Notes: generated by a model not told the origin, from the letters alone. A DNA stretch of 36,454 nucleotides from Bacteroidota bacterium (GCA_024642665.1 JAHEAR010000033.1:1-36454), one strand, 5' to 3'; numbered from the stretch's first letter, positions 1 through 8,516 are shown. A program made the numbers and translations.

Positions 1-286
1 TAGGAGGTTATAAGGTTTATATTTTGTATCGAATGTGAGAAAAGGTTAAGTCTCGCGTCTATTTTCTCGCAAAGACGCAATGAAAAAAAGGGAAAAACGA
101 AGAGTAGTTATTTTCCACTCACCACTCACCACTCACCACTCACCACTCACTTGCAGAAATATCACGCAGAGGCAGAGACGCACTCTTTAATTTTGTATTT
201 CCGACAAAAGAAAAAAAATCGTAATTCGTAATTTGAAATTCGTAATTGAACAAAGCCCTTCGCCCTTCGCTCTATGCCCCATGCTT
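1..286. other. Intergenic patchwork of low-complexity modules 3' of dnaA
   Basis: No convincing gene. The stretch contains several short repetitive modules in series: a CGCAAAGACGCAA-type segment around 68-80, the CCACTCA heptamers at 115-150, a CACGCAGAGGCAGAGACGC segment around 163-181, TCGTAATTCGTAATTT at 219-234 (an identical 16-mer occurs at 31725-31740), and CGCTCTATGCCCCATGCT at 268-285 (16 of 18 bases match 31479-31496). The last module ends one base before the dnaA stop codon. Confidence 0.7.
115..150. repeat. Heptamer tandem repeat (CCACTCA)5
   Basis: Five consecutive perfect copies of the 7-bp unit CCACTCA plus one base. It sits downstream of the dnaA stop codon in non-coding DNA. 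The same unit length occurs in the much larger heptamer array at 31490-31664. Confidence 0.9.
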
Positions 287-1693
287 TTAGTTCGCCGGCT
301 GGCGAAGCTTCTTCTCAATATCCTTCACTGTGCGCTTGAACTCCGCATTGGTATCAATCATATCATTGACGGCACGGACACTGTAGATGACGGTGCTGTG
401 ATCTCTGCCACCAAAACTATCCCCAATCGCTTTTAAAGAGTGATTCGTAATATTCTTGGCGAAATACATGGAGAGTTGTCGGGCTAAAACCACATTGCGC
501 TTTCGCGTTTGTGATTTTAGTTTGTCGATCGGTACTTCATAATGATCTGCGACACACTTTTTGATATGATCCATAGTGATCACATTGCCGGTATTGATGA
601 CCACATTATAAATCACCTTTTGTGCAAGTTCGAGATCAATCTCCTTTTTGGTCAGCGAAGCATGTGCAATCAGATTGACAATTACGCCTTCCAACTCACG
701 AATATTATGGCGAATATTATCGCAGATATAGTGTTTGACTTCCGGAGTGAAAGTGATGCCTGCATGATTGGATTTGTATTCGAGAATGGCCATCATTGTT
801 TCATAATCAGGCGCCTGCAGATCTGCAGATAATCCCCATTTGAATCGACTGATGAGCCGTTCTTCCATCCCCTGCAGATCTTTCGGTGCGCGATCAGAAG
901 TCAGAACAATTTGGTTTCCGCTCTGATGCAGTTGATTGAAGATGTGAAAGAATATCTCCTGTGTTTTTTGTTTGCCGGCGAGAAACTGAATATCATCAAT
1001 GATCAGTACATTGACAAGTTGATAGAAATTCGTGAAATCACTGACGGCGTTATTCTTGATCGCTTCAATGATTTGATTTGTAAATTTTTCTGAACTAACG
1101 TACAGCACCGTTTTATCTTCCCGCTGTTTGATGACCGCATTGCCAATAGCCTGTGCAAGGTGCGTTTTTCCAAGGCCGACATCGCCAAAAAGAAAAAGCG
1201 GATTGAAAGCTGTCCCACCCGGATTGTTGGCAATAGCTTCTGCCGCAGAACAAGCCAGTCGGTTGCAATCCCCAACGATTAAGTTTTCAAATGTGTACGT
1301 CGTATTAAGCTGTGGATCAATCTTGAGTCGCTTGATACCCGGAATCACAAATGGATTGCGGATATCTTTTTCAACTTCTGATTTTGTATTGGGGGTGAAG
1401 GCAGCCGGTTGTTTGCGTTTGCCATTCTTTTCCCACGGATCATCTTTCGTGTAGTTGTATTCCAGATGAGCATTAGGCCCCAGCGTCTGACGAATTGATT
1501 TTCGTAAAACAGGAATATAGTGCTCTTCCAGCCACTCAAAGAAAAATCGGTTAGGTACTTGAAGGGTCAGCGTATTTTCTTGCAGGCGAATAGGTCGAAT
1601 CGGTTCAAACCATGTTTTGAAACTTTGCTCACTGATCTCTTCACGAATTACGCTTAGACAACCATTCCATACTGCATTGCAGTCTTGCATCAT
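287..1693 (-). CDS. dnaA: Chromosomal replication initiator DnaA
   Basis: This is the AAA+ initiator that binds DnaA boxes at oriC, melts the origin and loads the helicase. At 468 residues it has full family length. Residues 1-85 form domain I, with the conserved SFKTWFEPI region near 24-32. Residues 86-115 are a short domain II linker. The AAA+ core follows, with Walker A GDVGLGKT (170-177) and Walker B LIIDDIQF (230-237). The C-terminal helix-turn-helix carries the DnaA signature GGRDHSTV (428-435), which contacts DNA. The start codon is ATG, and a second ATG follows directly. No strong TAnnTTTG box was found just upstream. A short inverted repeat (TTAGAG / CTCTAA) lies about 15-40 nt before the start and might be regulatory, which is speculative. 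The gene upstream on the same strand is separated from it by a terminator. Confidence 0.98.
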   Translation of the reverse strand: MMQDCNAVWNGCLSVIREEISEQSFKTWFEPIRPIRLQENTLTLQVPNRFFFEWLEEHYIPVLRKSIRQTLGPNAHLEYNYTKDDPWEKNGKRKQPAAFTPNTKSEVEKDIRNPFVIPGIKRLKIDPQLNTTYTFENLIVGDCNRLACSAAEAIANNPGGTAFNPLFLFGDVGLGKTHLAQAIGNAVIKQREDKTVLYVSSEKFTNQIIEAIKNNAVSDFTNFYQLVNVLIIDDIQFLAGKQKTQEIFFHIFNQLHQSGNQIVLTSDRAPKDLQGMEERLISRFKWGLSADLQAPDYETMMAILEYKSNHAGITFTPEVKHYICDNIRHNIRELEGVIVNLIAHASLTKKEIDLELAQKVIYNVVINTGNVITMDHIKKCVADHYEVPIDKLKSQTRKRNVVLARQLSMYFAKNITNHSLKAIGDSFGGRDHSTVIYSVRAVNDMIDTNAEFKRTVKDIEKKLRQPAN

Positions 1694-2004
1694 TATTCTT
1701 TAAGCTCTTAGAGGTTATTGAAAGACTCTAAAAGCTTTTCCAAACGTCTTTTTCAGGAGACAGATAGCGTAAGGATTAGCTGTTGAGTTCATGATTATTT
1801 GTTGGTTTTGCTGATGTTCGGCAGTCGACAAAGATCAAAAAAATATTGGTGGATCAGGAGTCCTGCCAATATTTTTATTGATAATCCTAAATATAGTTAT
1901 AAAATATTATATCGCAGTGCTTTATATATTTATTTATTGCAGTTCAGTAAACTACTGACAATCAATTGCAGAATACATTTTAATTAAAGAAATAATGATT
2001 TGAA
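1694..2004. other. AT-rich gap upstream of dnaA
   Basis: No gene is supported here. The part nearest dnaA should hold its promoter, the centre holds the terminator hairpin at 1834-1873, and about 1870-2000 is very AT-rich. I looked for DnaA boxes (TTATCCACA and close variants) on both strands and saw none, so I do not call this an origin. Confidence 0.5.
1834..1873 (-). terminator. Rho-independent terminator of the nucleotidase operon
   Basis: Read on the minus strand, AATATTGG pairs with CCAATATT (1866-1873 with 1842-1849). An inner CAGG/CCTG stem caps it, with a 5-nt bulge, and a run of T follows. It lies between the end of the metallophosphatase gene and dnaA, so it probably insulates dnaA from the upstream operon. 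Confidence 0.65.
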
Positions 2005-2934
2005 TTAGCCCTCTTTGACCCAAATACCTTCACATGAAATGCATTTCCCCGGCTTGTTTTTTTCAAAGGAGATATCAATTTTACCTAATCGTATGCCTGC
2101 CCAACCCACCTGATGCACAATGACATTTTTACCTTCTTTATTTCTCAGGTAGTCAGGTTCATTCATAAACGTGTGGGTATGCCCTCCCAGAATGACATCT
2201 ATCGACTTACTGTTTTGTGCAAGTTTGTGATCATCGACTTTGGAAGAGTTGTACTTATACCCTAAATGAGAAAGACATATGACCAGATCACATTTTTCAT
2301 CATGCTTTAATATGTTGGCTTGCTCAGTAGCATGAGCTATTGGATCAAGGTATTGCGTTTGTTGGTAAAGGGTTTTAGGGACCAAACCATCAAGTTCTAC
2401 CCCCACACCGGTAATGCCAATTTTTATATCTCCTTTCTGAATGACTTTTCGTTTAATATGTCGGTCGTGCATCACGGTATCACTGAAATCGTAATTGGCG
2501 ATGATGATCGGAAAACTGGAGTGCTCTCTGATTTGCTTTTCAAGATTCTCCAAACCGCCATCAAAATCATGATTGCCAATCGTGGCAGCATCATATCCCA
2601 TGGCAGACATTAATTTAAATTCCAGTTCGCCAAGAAAAAAATTGAAGTAAGGTGTGCCTTGAAAGATGTCGCCGGAATCCAATAACAACACATGTTCATT
2701 TTCACTTCGGATTTGTTTGATCATCTCTGCTCTTAGGGATGCACCTCCGAGTCCGGCATTTCGCGAGCCATCGTTTGGGAATGGTTCTATTCGGCTGTGG
2801 ACATCATTCGTATGAAGGATGACGAGCTTTGTATGTGCTTCACTGATGAGATCTGACGATCGAGCCCACCCCGGAATCATCAGTGCAGCACCTGCACCAG
2901 CTGTTTTATTTAGAAAACTTCTCCTTGACCACAT
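2005..2934 (-). CDS. Tat-exported 5'-nucleotidase-type metallophosphatase (N-terminal half of a UshA-like enzyme)
   Basis: This is a calcineurin-like dinuclear metallophosphatase domain that probably hydrolyses nucleotides or sugar nucleotides in the periplasm. The N-terminus SRRSFLNK followed by a hydrophobic stretch (residues 3-22) fits a twin-arginine signal. Metal and catalytic motifs of the UshA family are in order: HTNDVH (41-46), DSGD (86-89), GNHDF (120-124, with the catalytic Asn-His), a SHLG motif near 222 and GGHTHT near 250. At 309 residues it holds only the catalytic domain; the C-terminal substrate-binding domain that UshA proteins normally carry is encoded by the gene just upstream, 11 nt away. 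The two products probably act together, so the enzyme looks split into two separately exported chains. Confidence 0.88.
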   Translation of the reverse strand: MWSRRSFLNKTAGAGAALMIPGWARSSDLISEAHTKLVILHTNDVHSRIEPFPNDGSRNAGLGGASLRAEMIKQIRSENEHVLLLDSGDIFQGTPYFNFFLGELEFKLMSAMGYDAATIGNHDFDGGLENLEKQIREHSSFPIIIANYDFSDTVMHDRHIKRKVIQKGDIKIGITGVGVELDGLVPKTLYQQTQYLDPIAHATEQANILKHDEKCDLVICLSHLGYKYNSSKVDDHKLAQNSKSIDVILGGHTHTFMNEPDYLRNKEGKNVIVHQVGWAGIRLGKIDISFEKNKPGKCISCEGIWVKEG

Positions 2935-2945
2935 ACGACATTAAC

Positions 2946-3701
2946 TTATTTAACATTAATAATTCTTCCTTCTATCTGTGCATCAATTTCTTTTCCTTTT
3001 TGTGTCATCTCCATGGCATACGCCATAATAATATCGCGAACAAGTCGGCCGGATTGGGATCTTTCCAAAGGAATGAGTTCTTTTAATCCATCGCCACCAT
3101 CCGCAATATAATCGGGGAGCGCTACTTTATATATGGTGGAAGCGTTGGCCTGTTGCCCTTTTACTGTGTAATCCACCAAAACACCATTATCTATTTTCAT
3201 TTTTAGTCCACTGCTCACCGGCCATCCCCCGACAGAGGCAATGTGATACATCAATGAGTCAAGAACATCTCCCGGTATCTCAACAATGACCAGTAAATTG
3301 TCGAAAGGACTCAGTTCAAAGATCTGTCCTTTGGTCAGAGGGCCGGCTGTAATATAGGGTATCCTGAGACCACCATAATTGGCCATTGCAAAAGCCACGT
3401 CCGGATCTTCTTTTAATGCTCCGGCCAACATAGCATCGCAAACAAAGTTGCCTAGTTTAGACTCTGGTTTTCCTTTGGTCAGTTCACTTGCTACTATGCC
3501 AATCACTTCATTCATCTCTGCGTTGATCTGGTCCTTATAAGGCGCAATGATATCATCGATCGCTGTACTTGTGATTTGCTCCTGACCGGTATCTACAGTT
3601 TGGTAACTGACCTCCGTCTTGCTGATGTGCTGCATCGGAGCACAGCTCAGAAGTAAACTAGTCAGAACAACCAGAACGGGAGAAATTGTTTTTAGAGCCA
3701 T
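2946..3701 (-). CDS. Lipoprotein with 5'-nucleotidase C-terminal domain
   Basis: The product has 251 residues. The N-terminus is a lipoprotein signal with lipobox LLSC and Cys20 as the likely lipidation site. The remainder matches the C-terminal domain of UshA-type 5'-nucleotidases, which binds the substrate base: a GNFVCDAM segment, ANYGGLR (the NGGGIR-like motif), a G-x-L-T-K-G-Q segment followed by SPFDN, and ADGGDG near the end. On its own the domain has no metal site. It overlaps the upstream gene by 10 nt and ends 11 nt before the catalytic-domain gene, so the three genes form a tight operon. Lipidation would anchor this half to a membrane while the partner is exported by Tat; the stable pairing of the halves is an inference. 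Confidence 0.87.
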   Translation of the reverse strand: MALKTISPVLVVLTSLLLSCAPMQHISKTEVSYQTVDTGQEQITSTAIDDIIAPYKDQINAEMNEVIGIVASELTKGKPESKLGNFVCDAMLAGALKEDPDVAFAMANYGGLRIPYITAGPLTKGQIFELSPFDNLLVIVEIPGDVLDSLMYHIASVGGWPVSSGLKMKIDNGVLVDYTVKGQQANASTIYKVALPDYIADGGDGLKELIPLERSQSGRLVRDIIMAYAMEMTQKGKEIDAQIEGRIINVK

Positions 3702-4210
3702 AAGGAAGATTCAGTTTTAATCGCTCTCTTGGCGATATGGGAAGGAAGTGCTTCTTCCTCATACGCGATAGTAATTAATTTGCTGGCATAAGCATCTGCA
3801 CTTGCTTTTGGATCTATACCGTCTGAAGCAATGGTGATGAGATCCATAGTTTTATCTTTTGCTTTTATCAGGATCTGCCATAACTCAGAGGATACATATA
3901 ATTGTTGTGTAAGATTATGTTCAAATTCCTGTTGAATGGCTAAAAGCAAAGCGGATCGTAAAGCGCCGGCATTGGCGCCCGGTGTTTTCAATCGAAGGAC
4001 GAGATCAGGAAGATCAATCCGCTCACAGAGCAAGGTTAATCGCTCAAAGGCTTGTAATCTGAGCGGTAAAGTGATTTGTGCACGCTCCTGTTTGAGAGAT
4101 AGCACTTTGATTTGAGTCTGATGTTGGAAGTATTGCCTGAACATGAGGAATACAGCCAACAAAACAACGATTGAAGGAATCGTTAATCCTAATATTAATT
4201 GCAAGGTCAT
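3692..4210 (-). CDS. Conserved Bacteroidota membrane-anchored protein of unknown function
   Basis: A 172-residue protein with one N-terminal membrane helix (about residues 5-24) and a mostly helical soluble remainder. The segment LPLRLQAFERLTLLCERI (about 49-66) is a stretch I recall as well conserved in a Bacteroidota-specific family; from memory this may be DUF7935, which I could not check. No catalytic motif is visible. It is the first gene of the operon with the split 5'-nucleotidase, and its 3' end overlaps the next gene by 10 nt. A perfect -7 box (TATTTTTG on the minus strand, 4215-4222) ends only 4 nt before the ATG, which suggests a leaderless transcript starting here. Confidence 0.75.
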   Translation of the reverse strand: MTLQLILGLTIPSIVVLLAVFLMFRQYFQHQTQIKVLSLKQERAQITLPLRLQAFERLTLLCERIDLPDLVLRLKTPGANAGALRSALLLAIQQEFEHNLTQQLYVSSELWQILIKAKDKTMDLITIASDGIDPKASADAYASKLITIAYEEEALPSHIAKRAIKTESSLWL

Positions 4211-4214
4211 AAAG

Positions 4215-4222
4215 CAAAAATA
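4215..4222 (-). promoter_or_regulatory. -7 promoter element (TATTTTTG), leaderless arrangement
   Basis: This is an exact TAnnTTTG match on the minus strand, ending 4 nt before the ATG at 4210. Transcription would start at or next to the start codon. No clear -33 TTG was identified. Confidence 0.6.
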
Positions 4223-4419
4223 CTAAAGGCAGGGGCATTTGGGCAGATATGTTTTGTATTTCAATTATTTACTTCCCGGGCAAAAGTAGATTTTGCATCT
4301 TACTTACCTGCCAATGGCAAACGAAGGCGGATACGTATAATTTGTTGCAAATCCATGGATTTTCTATTGAACATGTTGGTCATTTGTAGTGTTAAACGCT
4401 ATATAATCAAGAGGTTAAT

Positions 4420-4427
4420 TATCTTTG
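4420..4427 (+). promoter_or_regulatory. -7 promoter element (TATCTTTG) of the IscA-type gene
   Basis: An exact TAnnTTTG match, 22 nt before the ATG at 4450. A well-spaced -33 element is not obvious. Confidence 0.55.
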
Positions 4428-4449
4428 CACCCAAATTAATCTGAATTTT

Positions 4450-4797
4450 ATGACAGAAACCACGATTTCCTCCCCAATCACCCTCACGGATGGTGCCAAA
4501 AAACACCTTGAACGCATTCGTGAGGAACAATCTGTGCCTGAACATTATGGCTTGCGGATCGGTGTCAAGGGTGGGGGATGCTCAGGTTTTTCCTATCTCC
4601 TCGGCTTTGATGAGCCAAAAGAACACGATAACCAGTATGATTTTGAAGGAATCCGCATTTTGATGGACAAAGCCCATGGCATGTACTTGCTCGGGATGGA
4701 AGTGGACTGGTTGGAAGGATTAAACAACCGAGGGTTTATTTTCAATAATCCAAATGCTGAAGAAACCTGCGGTTGTGGAACGTCGTTCTCAGCCTGA
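4450..4797 (+). CDS. HesB/IscA-family iron-sulfur cluster carrier
   Basis: The product is an A-type carrier that receives Fe-S clusters from the scaffold (SUF or ISC system) and passes them to apo-proteins in the cytoplasm. At 115 residues it has normal family length. The three invariant cysteines are present: Cys44 in GGGCSGF and Cys107 and Cys109 in the C-terminal CGCG motif. The sequence alone does not say whether it is IscA, SufA or ErpA, so no symbol is assigned. No SUF or ISC genes lie nearby. It stands alone, divergent from the nucleotidase operon, with its own promoter. The ATG start is well placed. Confidence 0.95.
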   Translation: MTETTISSPITLTDGAKKHLERIREEQSVPEHYGLRIGVKGGGCSGFSYLLGFDEPKEHDNQYDFEGIRILMDKAHGMYLLGMEVDWLEGLNNRGFIFNNPNAEETCGCGTSFSA

Positions 4798-4866
4798 TTT
4801 GTCAATTATAATGTCCCTTTTGTAGATAATCCGCCCACGGAGAATTTAAACTCCTGATGTGCTTGC

Positions 4867-4874
4867 TATTTTTG
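4867..4874 (+). promoter_or_regulatory. -7 promoter element (TATTTTTG) of the M16 peptidase operon
   Basis: A perfect TAnnTTTG match, 25 nt before the ATG at 4900. A TTTA at 4845-4848, 18 nt upstream, could be a weak -33 element. Confidence 0.6.
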
Positions 4875-4899
4875 CCAAAATATTTTAAACCATACTAAT

Positions 4900-6231
4900 A
4901 TGCGATACATTTTTTCGACTGTGATCGTCGCCCTGGTCACCGTTTCATCTTTGTTTGGGCAAATGAATACCATTGCCTATGAGCAATATACCCTGGACAA
5001 CGGTTTGCATGTGATATTGCACCAGGACAAGTCTACTCCAATTGTTGCCGTAGCGGTGATGTATCATGTAGGATCAAAAAATGAGAATCCTGATAAAACA
5101 GGTTTCGCTCATTTTTTTGAACATCTGATGTTTGAAGGAAGTGATAATATTGGTCGTGGAGAATATGATGATTATGTGCAAAATGCAGGAGGTACGCTGA
5201 ATGCGAATACTACCTTCGACCGCACCTATTATTATCAGATTCTTCCCAGCAATGAACTTGCACTGGGCCTATGGTTGGAATCAGAGCGTATGCTGCATGC
5301 ACGGGTGGATGAAAAAGGTATCGAAACACAACGAGAAGTAGTTAAAGAAGAACGTCGCCAGCGAATAGACAATCAGCCTTATGGATCCATCATGGAGGAA
5401 ACCTTCAAACGATGCTATACAGAACATCCGTACAAATGGCCTGTGATTGGTTCCATGGCTCATTTGGAAGCAGCAGAAGAGGCTGATTACAAGAATTTTT
5501 ATACTGATTTTTATGTGCCTAATAATGCCGTATTATCCATTGCCGGAGATATTGATTTTGCAGACGCTAAGAAGTTTGTCGATCAGTATTTCGCAGGCAT
5601 TCCAAAATCAGCTAAGCCGGTATATCGCCCACGCATCGCTGAACCGCCACTAGGGGGAGAGGTAAGAGATACAATCTATGATAATATACAACTACCGGCG
5701 GTCATTGAAGCATACCGCATTCCTGCTCAGGGAACAGTAGATTATTATGCAGTTGATATGGTATCACGCATCCTGTCCTCAGGAGAAAGTTCAAGATTGT
5801 ATAAGGCCCTGGTGGATGAGCAGCAAAAAGCACTATTTGTTGGCAACTTTCCAATGGCATTGGAAGATCCGGGGATTTCCCTTGTTTTTGGAATTACGAA
5901 TATGGGTGTTGATGTGTATGATCTGGAAGTGTCGATTGACGCAGAAGTAGATCGTGTAAAAAATGAACTTGTCTCTGAATTGGAGTTTCAAAAACTAAGA
6001 AATCAAATAGAGTCAGAATTTGTGACCAGCAATAGCAGAGTAGCCGGAATCGCTGAAAGTCTGGCAACCTATTATATGTTTTTTGGTGATACTGATTTGA
6101 TCAATAATGAGATTGACAGATATCTTGCGGTGACCCGTGAGGATATTCAGGCAGCTGCAAAGAAATACCTTGTCAAAGACAATCGGGTCGTGTTGCATTA
6201 CCTGCCAAAAGCATTGGAAAGCAAGTCTTAA
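4900..6231 (+). CDS. Exported M16 zinc peptidase (catalytic member of a pair)
   Basis: A 443-residue periplasmic metallopeptidase of the pitrilysin/processing-peptidase family. A Sec signal peptide covers about residues 1-21 and ends SLFGQ. The inverted zinc motif HFFEH is at 71-75, and the third zinc ligand is the Glu in VVKEERR (about 150-151), at the spacing usual for the family. The C-terminal half is the non-catalytic M16 domain that helps form the substrate chamber. The next gene, 36 nt downstream, is an M16 homologue without the zinc site, so the two probably form a heterodimer. Substrates are unknown; exported unfolded peptides are likely. Confidence 0.93.
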   Translation: MRYIFSTVIVALVTVSSLFGQMNTIAYEQYTLDNGLHVILHQDKSTPIVAVAVMYHVGSKNENPDKTGFAHFFEHLMFEGSDNIGRGEYDDYVQNAGGTLNANTTFDRTYYYQILPSNELALGLWLESERMLHARVDEKGIETQREVVKEERRQRIDNQPYGSIMEETFKRCYTEHPYKWPVIGSMAHLEAAEEADYKNFYTDFYVPNNAVLSIAGDIDFADAKKFVDQYFAGIPKSAKPVYRPRIAEPPLGGEVRDTIYDNIQLPAVIEAYRIPAQGTVDYYAVDMVSRILSSGESSRLYKALVDEQQKALFVGNFPMALEDPGISLVFGITNMGVDVYDLEVSIDAEVDRVKNELVSELEFQKLRNQIESEFVTSNSRVAGIAESLATYYMFFGDTDLINNEIDRYLAVTREDIQAAAKKYLVKDNRVVLHYLPKALESKS

Positions 6232-6267
6232 TAATTCCATTCATCGCCAACAATAAATTACTTAAAA

Positions 6268-8370
6268 ATGAATCATATTAAAGTTTTATTCATCATCGCC
6301 ATTGCAGGTTTAATGGCCTGTGCACCTAAAGTGGCCAAAGAAACAACCACCGGTGATTTTCGTTCGATGCCACCACCGGCAGGCGAAGCTCGTCCGGTAA
6401 AAATTGGCAAGTCACATGAGTTTACACTTGCAAATGGACTTAAAGTAATTGTGGTGGAAAACCACAAACTCCCTCAGATTTCATACCAATTGACGATCGA
6501 TCGTGATGTGATGTTGGAGAAAGAAAAGTCAGGGCTTTCCAGCATGGCAGGATCGTTGCTGGCAACGGGTACTACGAAGAAGTCAAAAGCCGAAATTGAT
6601 GAGGCGGTAGACTTTATTGGTGCCAATTTGTCCACCAATGCCAGAGGTGGATTTGCGACCTCCCTAACGAAACACACGGATAAGATTTTAGGATTGTTTT
6701 CTGAAATCATTCTCCAACCCTCTTTTCCTCAGGAAGAATTTGATAAAATCAAGACACAAACACTTTCCGGATTACAAACTTCAAAGGATGATCCAAATGC
6801 TATTTCAGGAAATGTGTCCAATGCTTTGATTTATGGATTGAATCATCCTTATGGAGAGATTACCAATGAAAGTACGGTATCGAATATTAGTCTGGACGAT
6901 TGTAAAGCATATTACAATACGTATTTTAAGCCTGGTGATGCATACCTCGTCATTGTAGGAGATATCTCACCGGATGCAGCAAAAGCAAAAGCTGAAAAGT
7001 ATTTTGGAAAATGGGCTGCCGGGAATACCCCAAAATATACTTACGATTTTCCTAAAGGCGTTGACAAAACTTCTGTTGCTTTTGTCGATAAGGCCGGTGC
7101 TGTTCAATCAGTTGTGAACATTACGTATGCATTGGATCTTAAACCCGGCGCTGCTGATGTAATCCCTTCTCGGGTGATGAATAATATTCTGGGAAGTGGA
7201 TTCGCAGGAAGATTGTTTCAAAATCTAAGAGAAGATAAAGCCTACACCTATGGTGCTTACAGTTCCCTTAATTCTGATGAATTGGTGGGAAGCTTTTCTG
7301 CTAATGCAAGTGTTCGAAACGAAGTAACGGATAGTGCCGTGACACAGTTTTTATTTGAACTCAACAGATTGAAGAATGAACCGGTTACAAAGAAAGAAAT
7401 TGATCTTTCCAAAAGCTATATCGCAGGTGGTTTCGCCAGATCACTCGAAAGTCCGCAGACAGTAGCCAGTTTCGCCTTGAATATCAATATGTATGATTTG
7501 CCGGCGGACTATTACGAGACCTATCTGCAGCGTCTGGATGCTGTTACGATCGAAGATATCTCAAGAGTAGCGAACAAATATATCACCCCGGACAAGGCAA
7601 GAATCGTGGTCGTTGGAAATAAAGACGAAGTCATGGCCAAGCTTATTCCTTTTGATAAAGAGGATGGTAACATTCAGCTTTATGACATCTATGCGAATCC
7701 GCGTAAAGATGAATCTGGTACACCGGTTGATATCACTGCAAAAGAATTAATCAGTAAGTATATCATGGCCATTGGCGGAAATGACAAACTGGCGGCTGTA
7801 AAATCAGTTGACCAAACCTATTCGTTGGAAATGATGGGTATGGAATTGACATCAAGAGCTGTGCAGAGTGAGGGTATGTTTTATATGAACATGACTGCTC
7901 CCGGGATGAATATCATGACCCAGAAATATGATGGGGTAAAGGGGAAAGTGGAGCAGATGGGGGCAGCGCCGATGGAAATAGAAGGAGACGACTTGTCCTC
8001 TATGAAAGAGCAATCCATGTTATTTCCTGAGCGTCAGTATAATTCGGAAGGCTATACAGCTGAGGTAACAGGGATGGAAGACGTGGATGGAGTAGCTTGT
8101 TACAAACTTAGTGTAACGAAGCCTTCAGGAACGAAAAGCACAGAATATTATGACAAAACAACCCACCTTAAAGTAAAAGAGATTCAGGTGTCAGAAGCAA
8201 GTGGTGAAGTAGCTACGACTTCTTTTGAATATGATGAATACAAGGCGGTAGACGGTATCTTAATACCACATGTCGTAACAATGAGCGGTCCAATGCCCAC
8301 GCCTATCGTGATGAAAGCAACATCTATTAAAATAAATGGAGAAATTGATCCTGCTTTATTTAAGATGTAA
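6268..8370 (+). CDS. M16-like non-catalytic lipoprotein fused to a LolA-like domain
   Basis: A 700-residue lipoprotein (lipobox LMAC, Cys18). Residues about 45-470 are two M16 domains. The zinc motif position, aligned by the preceding SGL and following LLATGT, reads S92-M-A-G95-S96 instead of HxxEH, so this chain cannot bind zinc. The substrate-clasping segment REDKAYTYGAY (321-331) is kept. This is the pattern of the regulatory subunit in M16 heterodimers. Residues about 487-700 form an extra domain that is mostly beta strand and resembles LolA/outer-membrane lipoprotein-sorting folds (repeated YDG, YYDKTTHLKVKE, YDEYKAVDGILIP). It sits 36 nt after the catalytic partner and ends at a strong terminator. 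What the C-terminal domain binds is unknown. Confidence 0.88.
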   Translation: MNHIKVLFIIAIAGLMACAPKVAKETTTGDFRSMPPPAGEARPVKIGKSHEFTLANGLKVIVVENHKLPQISYQLTIDRDVMLEKEKSGLSSMAGSLLATGTTKKSKAEIDEAVDFIGANLSTNARGGFATSLTKHTDKILGLFSEIILQPSFPQEEFDKIKTQTLSGLQTSKDDPNAISGNVSNALIYGLNHPYGEITNESTVSNISLDDCKAYYNTYFKPGDAYLVIVGDISPDAAKAKAEKYFGKWAAGNTPKYTYDFPKGVDKTSVAFVDKAGAVQSVVNITYALDLKPGAADVIPSRVMNNILGSGFAGRLFQNLREDKAYTYGAYSSLNSDELVGSFSANASVRNEVTDSAVTQFLFELNRLKNEPVTKKEIDLSKSYIAGGFARSLESPQTVASFALNINMYDLPADYYETYLQRLDAVTIEDISRVANKYITPDKARIVVVGNKDEVMAKLIPFDKEDGNIQLYDIYANPRKDESGTPVDITAKELISKYIMAIGGNDKLAAVKSVDQTYSLEMMGMELTSRAVQSEGMFYMNMTAPGMNIMTQKYDGVKGKVEQMGAAPMEIEGDDLSSMKEQSMLFPERQYNSEGYTAEVTGMEDVDGVACYKLSVTKPSGTKSTEYYDKTTHLKVKEIQVSEASGEVATTSFEYDEYKAVDGILIPHVVTMSGPMPTPIVMKATSIKINGEIDPALFKM

Positions 8371-8402
8371 TTAGCATAACCCGTAAAGCGGTCAGCAAGC
8401 AG

Positions 8403-8442
8403 AAGGGCAAAACATTATACAGAAATGTTTTGCCCTTTTTTT
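8403..8442 (+). terminator. Rho-independent terminator of the M16 operon
   Basis: A perfect 13-bp stem (AAGGGCAAAACAT / ATGTTTTGCCCTT), a 9-nt loop and a run of seven T. It lies 32 nt after the stop codon of the second M16 gene. Confidence 0.93.
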
Positions 8443-8504
8443 GTTGAACTATTTATACCTGAACATTCAAATTCTTTCTTGTTTTTTTTTATTAGTTAAA
8501 CCTA

Positions 8505-8512
8505 TACCTTTG
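8505..8512 (+). promoter_or_regulatory. -7 promoter element (TACCTTTG), leaderless arrangement
   Basis: A perfect TAnnTTTG match that ends 4 nt before the ATG at 8517. A TTG at 8479-8481 is a possible but loosely spaced -33 element. Confidence 0.6.
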
Positions 8513-8516
8513 GACA

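Noticed and set aside
233-436. 67-residue ORF crossing the 3' end of dnaA
   Set aside because: It overlaps dnaA antisense and begins in repeat sequence. No protein-like features.
1128-1454. 108-residue ORF antisense to dnaA
   Set aside because: It is fully inside dnaA on the opposite strand, without homology I recognise. It is a coding shadow.
1694-2004. oriC upstream of dnaA
   Set aside because: It is AT-rich, but no DnaA-box cluster was visible on either strand. Most of the feature is explained by a terminator and promoter space.
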